64,000 nt of DNA, from assembly GCA_035296325.1 (NCBI GenBank), contig DATHBD010000023.1:1-64000 (forward strand), given 5' to 3'. The translations under genes and the position numbers were made by a program. The number at the start of each line of letters is the position of its first letter. The first letter of the stretch is position 1. Below are positions 23,302-31,875 of the stretch, one piece after another. The notes beneath the pieces were generated by a model. That model had not been told where the DNA came from and did no database searches. It was given only the letters and a program-made list of their open reading frames with translations. Source of the stretch: DATHBD01 sp035296325 (GTDB taxonomy: Bacteria; Actinomycetota; Actinomycetes; Mycobacteriales; Micromonosporaceae).

Positions 23302-25005
23302 TCAGACCGGTTCGGCGGCCAGCAGCCCGTTCTCCTCGACCACCGGCACCGAGAGTGTCTTGTAACCCACGTCGTCGAAGAGCACCGTCATCTGGTCCCC
23401 GGCGTACTGGAGCACCATGCCGGCCCCCCACGCGGCGTGCCGCACCGTGCTGTGTACCGGAAACAGCTCGGCGGCGGTGGCGTCGCCGGCCGTGCCGGCG
23501 CGAGTCGCGGGCACGTCCGGATCGGGCGCGGCGGCCGCCGCGCCGCCGGCCGCCTGCGCCGCCGCGCCGGTGTAGCAGTTGTCGCAGTGCCCGCACAGGG
23601 AGTCCAGGTGATCCCCGAAGTACGCCAGGATCGCCTGCCCACGACAGTGGTCGGTCTCCGCGAAGTGCCGCATCATGTCCAGTCGGGAGCGCTGCACCGT
23701 CTGGCGGCGCTCGGCCTGCCGCACGGCAAGCTCCGCCGCCTCGCGCGGCTCCGGGCCGTACCGTGGCGCGCGGACCTTGGCGCCGCGGACCGTGACCGCG
23801 CCGCCGACCTCCTCGAGCAGCGTGAGCAACTGGCCGAGCCGGCGCGGGCCCAGCCCGGTGCTCTCCCGCAGCGCGGCGCGGGTCAGTGGCCGCTCCGCCG
23901 CTCGAAGCAGCGCGGCGAGCTGGCTGAGCTCGTCGAGGTCCACCGTCACCGAGGAGAAGAACTTCCGCATGCCGCTGTCCTCGGTGCGGTGCAGCAGCAG
24001 GGCCTGCGCAGGTTCGCCGTCCCGGCCGGCGCGCCCGATCTCCTGAAAGTAGCTGTCCGGAGAGTCCGGCAGGCTGACGTGGTTGACCCAGCGCAGGTTC
24101 GGCTTGTCGATGCCCATCCCGAACGCGGTGGTGGCCACCATGACCGGGACCTCGTCGGCGAGGAACGCCTCGTGACAGCGCTCGCGCTCGGCGCCGGACA
24201 TTCCCCCGTGGTACGCCGCGGCCGGTACGCCCGCGGCGGTGAACCGGGCGGCCAGCTCCTCGGTGGTGCGCCGGGTGGGCGCGTAGACGATGCCGGGCGG
24301 CGGGGACTCCTGCACCCGGGCCAGCAGACGCCGCCAGCGGTACTCCTCGTCCGGGCACTGGGTCGCCTCGAGGAACAGGTTGGGCCGGTCCAGTCCCGCG
24401 ACGATCACGCGCGGGTCACGCAGGCCCAGGCGGGCGACGATGTCGTCGCGTACCGGGGGCGAAGCGGTGGCGGTCAGCGCCACGACCGGCGGGCGGCCGA
24501 GGTCGTTGATGATGCGGCCGAGCTGGAGGTAGTCCGGCCGGAAGTCGTGGCCCCACGCGGAGATGCAGTGCGCCTCGTCGATCGCGATGAGACTCGGCTT
24601 CAGCGCCCGGATCTCGGCCAGCCGGTCCGGGTCAGCGAGCTGCTCCGGGGTGAGGAAGACGAACTCCACCTCTCCGGAGCGCAGCGCCTCGATGGCGGCG
24701 CGTCGCTCGGCCGGCGATTCGGCGGAGCTCAGCCGCACGGCGGCCAGGGTGGCGTGGTCGCGGGCGTTGAGCCCGGCGATCTGGTCCTGCTGCAGGGCAA
24801 GCAGCGGCGACACCACGATGGTCGGGCCGGGCAGCAGCGTGGCCGGGACCTGGTACACCCCCGACTTGCCGCCCCCGGTCGGCGCGACCACGAGCGTGTC
24901 CCGCCCGGACATGACCGCACGCATGGCGGCCAGCTGGTGCGCACGCAGCTTGGACCAGCCGAACCGGTCCCGGGCCACCCGACGCAGCTGGCGGGTGTCG
25001 TTCAT
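23302..25005 (-). CDS. recQ: RecQ-type ATP-dependent DNA helicase
   Basis: A 567-residue superfamily 2 helicase that unwinds DNA 3' to 5' in repair and recombination. Walker A is PTGGGKS near 42-48, the DEAH box is IDEAHCISAWGHD, and motif VI is QEIGRAGRDG. The RecQ-Ct zinc site (CRGQ..., CGHCDNC) and a winged-helix region follow. The last 50 residues (HAAWGAGMVLQYAGDQMTVL) are the extra domain seen in actinobacterial RecQ-like helicases. ATG 25005 and ATG 25023 are both possible. The frame is open far upstream, but that part is not helicase-like. It is divergent from the radical SAM gene. Confidence 0.92.
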   Translation of the reverse strand: MNDTRQLRRVARDRFGWSKLRAHQLAAMRAVMSGRDTLVVAPTGGGKSGVYQVPATLLPGPTIVVSPLLALQQDQIAGLNARDHATLAAVRLSSAESPAERRAAIEALRSGEVEFVFLTPEQLADPDRLAEIRALKPSLIAIDEAHCISAWGHDFRPDYLQLGRIINDLGRPPVVALTATASPPVRDDIVARLGLRDPRVIVAGLDRPNLFLEATQCPDEEYRWRRLLARVQESPPPGIVYAPTRRTTEELAARFTAAGVPAAAYHGGMSGAERERCHEAFLADEVPVMVATTAFGMGIDKPNLRWVNHVSLPDSPDSYFQEIGRAGRDGEPAQALLLHRTEDSGMRKFFSSVTVDLDELSQLAALLRAAERPLTRAALRESTGLGPRRLGQLLTLLEEVGGAVTVRGAKVRAPRYGPEPREAAELAVRQAERRQTVQRSRLDMMRHFAETDHCRGQAILAYFGDHLDSLCGHCDNCYTGAAAQAAGGAAAAAPDPDVPATRAGTAGDATAAELFPVHSTVRHAAWGAGMVLQYAGDQMTVLFDDVGYKTLSVPVVEENGLLAAEPV

Positions 25006-25035
25006 GGCGGTGAAGAGTCTCATTGACGCCCGTCG

Positions 25036-25061
25036 GTACCCGGGAACCGCGCACCCCAAAC
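25036..25061 (-). promoter_or_regulatory. SigB/SigF-type promoter candidate for recQ
   Basis: Minus strand GTTT, 16 nt, GGGTAC, with the -10 ending 12 nt before ATG 25023 and 30 nt before ATG 25005. If real, ATG 25005 is the better start. Confidence 0.45.
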
Positions 25062-25100
25062 TCCGCCGCCGGCCGACCCGGAAGCGGGCCGGCCGGCGCG

Positions 25101-25124
25101 GTTGGTCGCGGCCGGCCAGGGTAG
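25101..25124 (+). promoter_or_regulatory. Weak SigB/SigF-like promoter for the radical SAM gene
   Basis: GTTG, 14 nt, GGGTAG, about 40 nt upstream of ATG 25165. Both elements deviate by one base from GTTT and GGGTAT. Confidence 0.25.
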
Positions 25125-25164
25125 TACCGGTGTTGCGCACCGGAGGTGGCGAGGAGGTCGGCAC

Positions 25165-26196
25165 ATGACGGCGACGCCGCTGCGACTGTGGGCCGAGGCA
25201 CCGCCCCTGCCCGACGCGCTCCAGATCGAGATCACCTCGGCGTGCAACCTGCGCTGCACGATGTGTCTGGTGCGCTACCGCCCGCCGGTGAACAAACTGG
25301 CCGGAGCGATGACGCCGGCGCTGTTCCACCGGATCGTGACCGGGTTGCCGGGGCTGCGCCGGCTGACCCTGCAGGGCCTCGGTGAGCCGCTGCTCTCGCC
25401 GTACCTGCTCGATCAGGTGCGGTTGGCGAAGTCGCGTGGAATCACCGTCGGCTTCAACTCCAACGCCACGCTGCTGACCCGGGCCCGGGCCGCGGAACTT
25501 GTCGAGGTGGGGCTGGACTGGCTGCACATCTCGCTCGACGGCGCCAGCGCGGCGACGTTTCAGGGCATCCGCGACGGCGCCGATTTCGAGCGCGTGGTCG
25601 GCAACCTCGCGGGTCTGGTCGCTGCCAAGCGTGCCGCCGGCAGCGCAACGCCGTGGGTGCGCGTGGTGTTCGTGGCGATGCGGCGTAACGTCGCGGAACT
25701 GCCGGACCTGGTACGGCTGCTCGCCTCGATCGGCGTTGACGAACTGCGGGTGCAGAACCTCAGCCACTCGTTCTCCGACACCGATCCGGCCGGGCAGTAC
25801 GCCGGCATCCGGGACTTCACCACCGCGGAGGCGCTGTGGACCGGCGACGATCCCGCCCCGGTGCTGGAGGCGTTCGCCGCGGCGCGGGCGGCCGCCGGCG
25901 AGGTGGGGCTGACGCTGCGGCTACCCGACCTCTCAGGCGCGGAGCCTTTGCCGCTGGCGGACGGTCGACCGGGTTGCAGCTGGCCCTGGGACTCCGCCTA
26001 CGTGACCAGCGCCGGGGTCGTGCAGCCGTGCTGCATGGTGATGGGCGATGACCGGGTGGCCCTGGGCCGCCTGGACGAGCAGGACTTCGCCGAGATCTGG
26101 CACGGACCGGCGTACCGGGAGTTCCGTCGCCGCCTGGCCGGCGGCGAGCCGCCGGAGGTGTGCCGCGGCTGTTCGATGTATCGCGGCACCTTCTGA
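25165..26196 (+). CDS. Radical SAM protein with SPASM-like C-terminal cluster domain
   Basis: A 343-residue radical SAM enzyme. C27, C31 and C34 (CNLRCTMC) bind the catalytic 4Fe-4S cluster; GLGEPLLS is the GGE-like motif. The C-terminal part has CSWPW, QPCC and CRGCSMY cysteines for an auxiliary cluster of SPASM type. Such enzymes modify peptides, sugars or act as anaerobic maturases. No precursor peptide gene is visible nearby, so the substrate is open. ATG 25165 has GAGGAGG 7 nt upstream; the longer frame is not coding-like. Confidence 0.87.
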   Translation: MTATPLRLWAEAPPLPDALQIEITSACNLRCTMCLVRYRPPVNKLAGAMTPALFHRIVTGLPGLRRLTLQGLGEPLLSPYLLDQVRLAKSRGITVGFNSNATLLTRARAAELVEVGLDWLHISLDGASAATFQGIRDGADFERVVGNLAGLVAAKRAAGSATPWVRVVFVAMRRNVAELPDLVRLLASIGVDELRVQNLSHSFSDTDPAGQYAGIRDFTTAEALWTGDDPAPVLEAFAAARAAAGEVGLTLRLPDLSGAEPLPLADGRPGCSWPWDSAYVTSAGVVQPCCMVMGDDRVALGRLDEQDFAEIWHGPAYREFRRRLAGGEPPEVCRGCSMYRGTF

Positions 26197-26215
26197 TCTG
26201 CCGTTCCCGCGCTGA

Positions 26216-26240
26216 GTTTCCACGTTGTCGTTTCGGGTAT
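26216..26240 (+). promoter_or_regulatory. SigB/SigF-type promoter of the DUF2231 gene
   Basis: GTTT, exactly 15 nt, GGGTAT: a perfect match to the SigB/SigF consensus, 30 nt upstream of ATG 26271. Confidence 0.7.
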
Positions 26241-26270
26241 GAACTGGACACAAACTTCCAGGAGGCTGTG

Positions 26271-26771
26271 ATGACGGTCAAAATCCTCGGCCACCCGGTC
26301 CACCAGCAGCTCATCGTTTTCCCGGTCGGCCTGCTCGCCACCGGGTTTCTCTTCGACGCGATCGACCTGCTGGGCGGGTCCGCCATCTTCGGTGTGGTCG
26401 GCTTCTACAACATCGCGGCCGGCCTGATCAGCGTCGTGATCGCGGCTGCCTTCGGCCTGCTCGACTGGTCCACCATCCCGTCCGGGACGCGCGCCAAGAA
26501 GCTGGGCATGTTCCACGCCATCACCAACACCATCGTCGCGGTGCTCTTCCTGATCTCCCTGTTGGCCCGGATCGGCGGGGAGGACCGGCAGCCGACGTGG
26601 GGCCTGTTCCTGCTGGAGCTGGTCGGGGCGGTGCTGCTCGGCGCGTCCGGCTGGATGGGCGGCGAGCTTGTCGACCGGCACGGCGTCGGCGTGCACCCCG
26701 GTGCCAACGTCGACGCACCCAGCTCGCTGTCCGGCCGACCCGCCTCCGAGGGGTCCGGCTCGCGCACCTGA
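26271..26771 (+). CDS. DUF2231 membrane protein
   Basis: A 166-residue protein with four predicted helices and the family start GHPVHQQLIVFPVGL near residue 7. DUF2231 proteins are small inner-membrane proteins, sometimes linked to heme or redox partners; the function is not established. The C-terminal 35 residues are polar and disordered. ATG 26271 has CAGGAGG 5 nt upstream. The perfect SigB-type promoter suggests general-stress expression. Confidence 0.85.
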   Translation: MTVKILGHPVHQQLIVFPVGLLATGFLFDAIDLLGGSAIFGVVGFYNIAAGLISVVIAAAFGLLDWSTIPSGTRAKKLGMFHAITNTIVAVLFLISLLARIGGEDRQPTWGLFLLELVGAVLLGASGWMGGELVDRHGVGVHPGANVDAPSSLSGRPASEGSGSRT

Positions 26772-26867
26772 CGGCTCTTGGAGCCCATCGGTATTTCCTG
26801 ACGCCGGGCGAACTGCTCCGGTTGGGTGCAGGATCGAACCCTGGGCACACCGACCGGAGGAGCGACC

Positions 26868-27959
26868 ATGTCGAATCGGGTACGCGGGGTGGTGGCGACC
26901 GCCAAGGACGCCCCGGTGCGGGTCGAGACGATCCTGGTGCCCGATCCGGGCCCCGGCGAGGCGCTGGTCAACATCGACGCGTGCGGGGTGTGCCACACCG
27001 ACCTGCACTACCGGGAGGGCGGGATCGGCGACGACTTCCCGTACCTGCTGGGGCACGAGGCGGCCGGTGTGGTCGCGGCAGTGGGTGACGGCGTCACCGA
27101 GGTGGCGCCGGGCGACTTCGTCATCCTCAACTGGCGGGCGGTGTGCGGACAGTGCCGGGCCTGCCGGCGGGGCAGACCGTGGTACTGCTTCGCCACCCAC
27201 AACGCCGCGCAGAAAATGACGCTGGCCGACGGCACACCACTCTCGCCCGCGCTGGGCATCGGCGCCTTCGCGGAGCAGACCCTGGTGGCGGCCGGCCAGT
27301 GCACCAAAGTGGACCCCCAGGTCCCGGCGACCGTCGCCGGCCTCCTCGGCTGCGGGGTGATGGCGGGCATCGGTGCCGCCGTGAACACCGGCGCGGTGGG
27401 TCGGGGCGACTCGGTGGCGGTCTTCGGCTGCGGCGGCGTGGGCAACGCGGCGATCGCCGGCGCGGCGCTGGCTGGCGCCACCACGATCGTGGGTGTCGAC
27501 GTGGACCCCCGCAAGCTCACCTGGGCCATCGAATTCGGCGCCACCCACACCGTGAACTCCCGCGACACTGATCCGGTGACCGCGATCCGGGAACTCACCG
27601 GCGGCAACGGCGTGGACGTGGCCATCGAGGCGGTCGGGCTCCCCGAGGTGTTCCGGCAGGCCTTCTACGCCCGCGACCTGGCCGGCACGGTGGTCGTCGT
27701 GGGGGTGCCCCGCCCGGACATGCAGATCGAGCTGCCGTACCTGGACGTGTTCGGCCGGGGCGGTGCGGTCAGGTCCAGCTGGTACGGCGACTGTCTGCCC
27801 GGTCGCGACTTCCCGATGCTGACCGAGCTGTACCGGCAGGGTCGGCTGCCGCTGGACCACTTCGTCAGTGAGCTGATCACGATCGATGACGTGGAGGCGG
27901 CATTCGGTCGGATGCACCGGGGTGAGGTGCTGCGCAGCGTGGTGAGCCTGACCCGCTGA
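26868..27959 (+). CDS. mscR: S-(hydroxymethyl)mycothiol dehydrogenase (mycothiol-dependent formaldehyde dehydrogenase)
   Basis: A 363-residue zinc alcohol dehydrogenase that oxidises the formaldehyde-mycothiol adduct with NAD+. Catalytic zinc ligands are C39 and H63-E64; structural zinc ligands are C93, C96, C99 and C107. The Rossmann motif is VFGCGGVGNAA. The segment SSWYGDCLPGRDFPML near 305 is typical of the mycothiol-dependent type. ATG 26868 has CGGAGGAG 5 nt upstream. The usual metallo-beta-lactamase partner gene is not next to it. It indicates that the organism uses mycothiol as its main thiol. Confidence 0.88.
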   Translation: MSNRVRGVVATAKDAPVRVETILVPDPGPGEALVNIDACGVCHTDLHYREGGIGDDFPYLLGHEAAGVVAAVGDGVTEVAPGDFVILNWRAVCGQCRACRRGRPWYCFATHNAAQKMTLADGTPLSPALGIGAFAEQTLVAAGQCTKVDPQVPATVAGLLGCGVMAGIGAAVNTGAVGRGDSVAVFGCGGVGNAAIAGAALAGATTIVGVDVDPRKLTWAIEFGATHTVNSRDTDPVTAIRELTGGNGVDVAIEAVGLPEVFRQAFYARDLAGTVVVVGVPRPDMQIELPYLDVFGRGGAVRSSWYGDCLPGRDFPMLTELYRQGRLPLDHFVSELITIDDVEAAFGRMHRGEVLRSVVSLTR

Positions 27960-28094
27960 CGGCGGTTCGATGTCATCGACGCGATGCGTGAGCAGCACTG
28001 ACTGTTCACGGCGATGTCGCCTCGGGATCACATGAACGGCGCGCCGGTGTCGGTCCGCAGGAGTTGGCTGTGGAACGTCCCCCTCGCGTGAAAG

Positions 28095-29564
28095 ATGGAG
28101 TCCACGTTCGTGCCTACCTCTCGTCGTACCTTCCTGGCCGGCGGCACCGCCGCCGGCGTCGGTCTTGTCGTCGCCGGTGCCGTCCCGTCACTGGCCCACG
28201 CCAGCCCGAGCCGGCAGCACGGCCCCAGCCGGAACGACCACAGGCCCTTCCCGCCGCTCGTCGACGACCCCAAGGGCATTCTGGCCCTCCCCGAGGGGTT
28301 CAGCTACACCATCGTCACCCGGACCGGCGCCACCCGGCTGGAAAACGGCCAGGGCCTGACTCCGTCCGACCACGACGGCATGGCCGTCTTCGACGCCGGC
28401 CGTGGCCGCTACACCCTGATCCAGAACCATGAATGCTCCCCGGGCGCCGAATTCGGCGTGCCGCACGTCGCGGGCACCGTCTACGACCCGGGTGCTGTCG
28501 CCGCCGGCGGCTGCACGGTCATCAAGACCGACCGCGCCGGCCGCAACCTCGGCGAGTTCGTCGCCCTCTCCGGCACCGTGGACAACTGTGCCGGCGGCCC
28601 GACCCCGTGGGGGACGTGGCTGACCTGCGAGGAAACCGAGGACCGAGCCGGAGAGGAGTGGGAGGAGGACGGCCGGACCGGCGTCTACCAGCGCGACCAC
28701 GGGTATGTCTTCGAGGTCTGGGCCGACGGTACCGCCGACCCCAGGCCGATCAAGTGCCTCGGCCGCTACTCCCACGAGGCCCTGGCGATCGACAAGAACC
28801 GCACAAACATCTACCTCTCCGAGGACGAGGACGAGCCCAACGGCCTGTTCTACCGGTGGACCGCCCCCCGCGGCGTCAGGGTCGGCCCCGGCGTGCTCAC
28901 CGGGCTCGCACCGGACGCCGGTGTCCTCGCCGCGATGCAGATCATCATGGACGACGGCTCGGTGCTGCCGGACGTCGCCTACCTGACCTCAGCCCAGCTG
29001 GGCCGCCCGTTCCCCGTGCGGTGGATCGAGGTCCCCGAGCGCGACGCGAGGACCACGCCCGTGCGCCGGCAGTTCCGCGATGACCAGGTCACCCGGGGAC
29101 GCAAGTTCGAAGGCGTATGGGGCACCGACGACGGCGTGTATGTCGTCAACTCCTACGCCTGGGAGGAAGGTGACATGCCGGCGGACGCCGTCCCGCACGA
29201 CGGCATGGTCTGGTTCTACGACTACCGGGCCGAGACGATCCAGCTGGTGACGTACTTCCCGCACCAGACGTCGTCGGAGGAGGGTACGCCGGCGAGGTAC
29301 ACCGACATGACCTTCGACGGTCCGGACAACGTGACCGTGACCCCGTGGGGCAGCCTTGTGCTCGCCGAGGACGGCTCCGGCGCCTCCCACGTGCTCAGTT
29401 CGTTCCCGGGTGGCCCGACCTACGCCATCGCCCGCAATCAGCTCAACGACTCGGAGTTCTGCGGGCCGACCTTCACCGACGACGGCCGGGTGCTGTTCGT
29501 CAACATGCAGGACCCCGGCCTCACCCTGGCCATCACCGGACCGTGGCAGAAGTACCTCGGCTGA
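28095..29564 (+). CDS. Tat-exported PhoX-type alkaline phosphatase (DUF839)
   Basis: A 489-residue secreted protein. The N-terminus SRRTFLAGG followed by a hydrophobic stretch is a twin-arginine signal, ending near ALA/HAS at 35-38. The rest is the PhoX/DUF839 beta-propeller, with NHECSPG, TWLTCEET, GRYSHEALA, SEDEDEPNG and FTDDGRVLFVN strands whose acidic residues and Cys bind the Fe-Ca cofactor in characterised PhoX. It would release phosphate from organic esters outside the cell. ATG 28095 has no good ribosome site; GTG 28110, 9 nt after GGAG, also keeps the whole Tat signal. No Pho box was recognised. Confidence 0.87.
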   Translation: MESTFVPTSRRTFLAGGTAAGVGLVVAGAVPSLAHASPSRQHGPSRNDHRPFPPLVDDPKGILALPEGFSYTIVTRTGATRLENGQGLTPSDHDGMAVFDAGRGRYTLIQNHECSPGAEFGVPHVAGTVYDPGAVAAGGCTVIKTDRAGRNLGEFVALSGTVDNCAGGPTPWGTWLTCEETEDRAGEEWEEDGRTGVYQRDHGYVFEVWADGTADPRPIKCLGRYSHEALAIDKNRTNIYLSEDEDEPNGLFYRWTAPRGVRVGPGVLTGLAPDAGVLAAMQIIMDDGSVLPDVAYLTSAQLGRPFPVRWIEVPERDARTTPVRRQFRDDQVTRGRKFEGVWGTDDGVYVVNSYAWEEGDMPADAVPHDGMVWFYDYRAETIQLVTYFPHQTSSEEGTPARYTDMTFDGPDNVTVTPWGSLVLAEDGSGASHVLSSFPGGPTYAIARNQLNDSEFCGPTFTDDGRVLFVNMQDPGLTLAITGPWQKYLG

Positions 29565-29576
29565 ACCTGCGCGCTG

Positions 29577-29630
29577 GGGTGCTGCGCGGCGCGGCGGCAA
29601 CTGTCGCCCTGACCGCGCTGCGCAGCACCC
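29577..29630. terminator. Bidirectional terminator between phoX-like and DUF5709 genes
   Basis: GGGTGCTGCGC (29577-29587) pairs with GCGCAGCACCC (29620-29630); the stem extends inward by about 7 further pairs to give roughly 18 bp. It lies between two convergent genes. Confidence 0.8.
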
Positions 29631-29636
29631 GTGCGG

Positions 29637-30215
29637 TCACACCTCGCGGACCTCGTGCATAGCCAGCTCCTCGGCGCTCGCGCCGCCGCCGGCAGCGCCA
29701 GCGTCGTAGGCGACGGCGTCCTTGTCCACGTCTTCATGCACGCCCTCGTCCGGCTCGACCAGCCGACCCACCGTGCCGCCGGCGGCGGTTTCGAACTCCG
29801 GCCGGTCGTACATCGACACGACCGAGTCCAGGTTCGGCTCGACATAGGAACCGTCGCCGAGCGGGCCGGTCTCGGTGTCGACCCGATCGACCTCCTCGGT
29901 CAGCGCGTCCGGGTCGAACGCCTCCGGGCGGTCCGTGGCATCCGGCCGGGGCACGTCGTCGGCGAGCGGCTGCGGCTCCGGGATCTCCCGGGAGAGCTTG
30001 AGATCGAGCGGCTCGCCGAGGCGGGCCTCCTCGGGCGTGGTGCCGAACCGATCCACCGCCAGCGGTGCGTCGGCCGGGAGCATGGCCGGCGAAGGGCCGT
30101 CCGCCTCGCGGCCGGACTCCACGTCGTCGAAGGCGGTCGAATCGTCGTCGGCGGTGTCCGGGAGGCCCTCGGCTTCGGCGTCCGACACCGGATCGGGATA
30201 GTTGTCGTCTCGCAT
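29637..30215 (-). CDS. DUF5709 domain protein
   Basis: A 192-residue, strongly acidic, probably disordered soluble protein. It matches DUF5709 by DRFGTTPEEARLGEPLDLKL in the middle and VGRLVEPDEGVHEDVDKDAV followed by SAEELAMH at the end. This family is restricted to actinobacteria and has no known function; its members often accompany stress genes. A GGGTAC lies about 25 nt upstream of ATG 30215 but without a GTTT at the right distance. Confidence 0.8.
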   Translation of the reverse strand: MRDDNYPDPVSDAEAEGLPDTADDDSTAFDDVESGREADGPSPAMLPADAPLAVDRFGTTPEEARLGEPLDLKLSREIPEPQPLADDVPRPDATDRPEAFDPDALTEEVDRVDTETGPLGDGSYVEPNLDSVVSMYDRPEFETAAGGTVGRLVEPDEGVHEDVDKDAVAYDAGAAGGGASAEELAMHEVREV

Positions 30216-30318
30216 GTCGATCGAGGTACCCAGGTCCGGGTCCTTCTATTCCGGTACCGTGCGGCGCAGGCGCATTGCTGAGGGTAGTGAGCCGCATGGG
30301 ACGGGACGGGAGAGCCGC

Positions 30319-31320
30319 ATGAAGATCGCACTGCTCGGGCCGATCGCCTGGCGCACGCCACCGCGGGCCTACGGGCCGTGGGAGCAGATCGTGTCGCTGC
30401 TCGCGGAGGGCCTGGTGGCCCGCGGGGTCGACGTCACGCTCTTCGCCACCCTCGACTCGGTCACCGCCGCCGATCTGGACGGCGTGCTGCCCCGGTCGTA
30501 CAACGAGGACCCCAGCTTCGACGGCCGGGTGTGGGAGGCCCTGCACATCGCCCACTGCTTTCGACGCAGCGGCGAGTTCGACCTGGTGCACAACAACCTG
30601 GACTGGTTGCCACTGGCGATGAGCGAGTTCTGCGCCGCCGAGCTGCTGACCACGGTGCACGGGTTCTGCGACGCCGGGATCCTGCCCGCCTACCAGCGCG
30701 CCCGGTCGTCCTTCGTGTCGATCTCGGATGCCGACCGGGGGCCGGGCCTGGAGTACGCGGCCACGGTGTACCACGGGATCGACATCGCGCAGTTCCCGTT
30801 CTGCGAGCGGCCCGGGGACGGCCTGGTCGCCTTCGGCCGGATCCACCCGGACAAGGGCACCGCCGAGGCCATCGAGATCGCCCGCCGGCTCGGCCGTCCG
30901 CTGACGATCTGCGGCCCGGTGCACGACGAGCGCTACCACGCCGAGATGGTGGCGCCGCACATCGACGGCGAGTCGGTGCGCTACCTGGGCAACGTCGGCC
31001 CGGCCGACCGGGCGGCCATCCTGGGCTCGGCGGCAACCCTGCTGCACCCGATTGGCTTCGCCGAACCGTTCGGACTTTCCGTCGTGGAGGCCATGACCTG
31101 CGGTACCCCCGTGGTGGCCTTCCCGAAGGGCTCCATGGCGGAGGTGGTGGACGTCGGCGTCACCGGATACCTGCCGGAGAGCGTGGAAGCGGCGGTCGAG
31201 GCGGTTCCCGCGGCGTTGGCACTGGACCGGCAGGCGGTCCGCAAGACCGCGGTGGAGCGCTTCTCCGCGGACCGGATGGTGGAGGACTACCTGAAGGTGT
31301 ACGCCCGGCTCCTCGGCTGA
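30319..31320 (+). CDS. Family 4 (GT-B) glycosyltransferase
   Basis: A 333-residue GT-B enzyme. The N-terminal domain begins MKIALLGPIAWRTPPRAYGP with the usual glycine loop; the C-terminal domain has VAFGRIHPDKG and EPFGLSVVEAMTCGTPVVAF, whose two Glu frame the nucleotide-sugar site (EX7E). It transfers a sugar to an unknown acceptor; close relatives sit singly in actinobacterial genomes. ATG 30319 has GGGAGAG 4 nt upstream. It is divergent from the DUF5709 gene. Confidence 0.88.
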   Translation: MKIALLGPIAWRTPPRAYGPWEQIVSLLAEGLVARGVDVTLFATLDSVTAADLDGVLPRSYNEDPSFDGRVWEALHIAHCFRRSGEFDLVHNNLDWLPLAMSEFCAAELLTTVHGFCDAGILPAYQRARSSFVSISDADRGPGLEYAATVYHGIDIAQFPFCERPGDGLVAFGRIHPDKGTAEAIEIARRLGRPLTICGPVHDERYHAEMVAPHIDGESVRYLGNVGPADRAAILGSAATLLHPIGFAEPFGLSVVEAMTCGTPVVAFPKGSMAEVVDVGVTGYLPESVEAAVEAVPAALALDRQAVRKTAVERFSADRMVEDYLKVYARLLG

Positions 31321-31422
31321 AACTTTTCTGCAACCGTTTTGACCGAAGTGCTCAGGGTTGCCGGTCTTGTATCGTTAGGATCGTCGCGCAGATGCCCGGC
31401 CCAGCCACCCTGGAGGCACCAA

Positions 31423-31860
31423 ATGATCCGGTCGAACCGTTACCCCACGCTCCGCTCGACGCTGCTGCGACAGGCCGCCTCGGTGGCGCTCGCCGCGTCG
31501 ACCGCCGCCGGGATCGCGCTGGCGCCGGCCCCCGCCTCCGCCGCGCCGGCCCCGACCACCCGCCTGGTGTTGACCGTCGCCAAGGGCGAGTCGCCGCGTC
31601 CCGCCCAGTCGCGAACGCTGCTGACCTGCAACCCGGCCGGCGGAACGCACCCGAACCCGGCCGCCGCGTGCGCCGCGCTCGCCGCCGCGAACGGCAACCC
31701 GGCCAAGCTGACCCCCGCCGGCATCATGTGCACGATGCAGTACGAGCCGGTCACCGTGACCATCGTCGGCCAGTACCGCAACCGTCCGGTGCGCTACCGG
31801 CACACATTCGGCAACCCGTGCGCGATGCGGGACTCGGTCGGATCCGTCGTCGCCAGCTGA
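31423..31860 (+). CDS. SSI-family subtilisin/protease inhibitor, secreted
   Basis: A 145-residue secreted inhibitor. The signal peptide ends near ASA-AP at 40-41. Mature cysteines C69, C83, C103 and C133 match the two SSI disulfides. The reactive loop is IMCTMQYEPVTVT: by alignment with the Streptomyces inhibitor (MCPMVYDPV), P1 is Met 105, P2 is Thr rather than Pro and P1' is Gln. It should block subtilisin-like proteases, with a shifted preference. ATG 31423 has CTGGAGG 6 nt upstream. The 100 bp before it contain an AT-richer promoter-like stretch. Confidence 0.88.
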   Translation: MIRSNRYPTLRSTLLRQAASVALAASTAAGIALAPAPASAAPAPTTRLVLTVAKGESPRPAQSRTLLTCNPAGGTHPNPAAACAALAAANGNPAKLTPAGIMCTMQYEPVTVTIVGQYRNRPVRYRHTFGNPCAMRDSVGSVVAS

Positions 31861-31875
31861 AATCGAGCCGTCGGC

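Noticed and set aside
25024..25767. Upstream extension of recQ on the minus strand
   Set aside because: It overlaps the radical SAM gene antisense and has no helicase similarity.
31321..31422. Housekeeping promoter before the SSI gene
   Set aside because: TTGCCG and TAGGAT-like hexamers are present, but their spacing (12 nt) is too short for a confident call.
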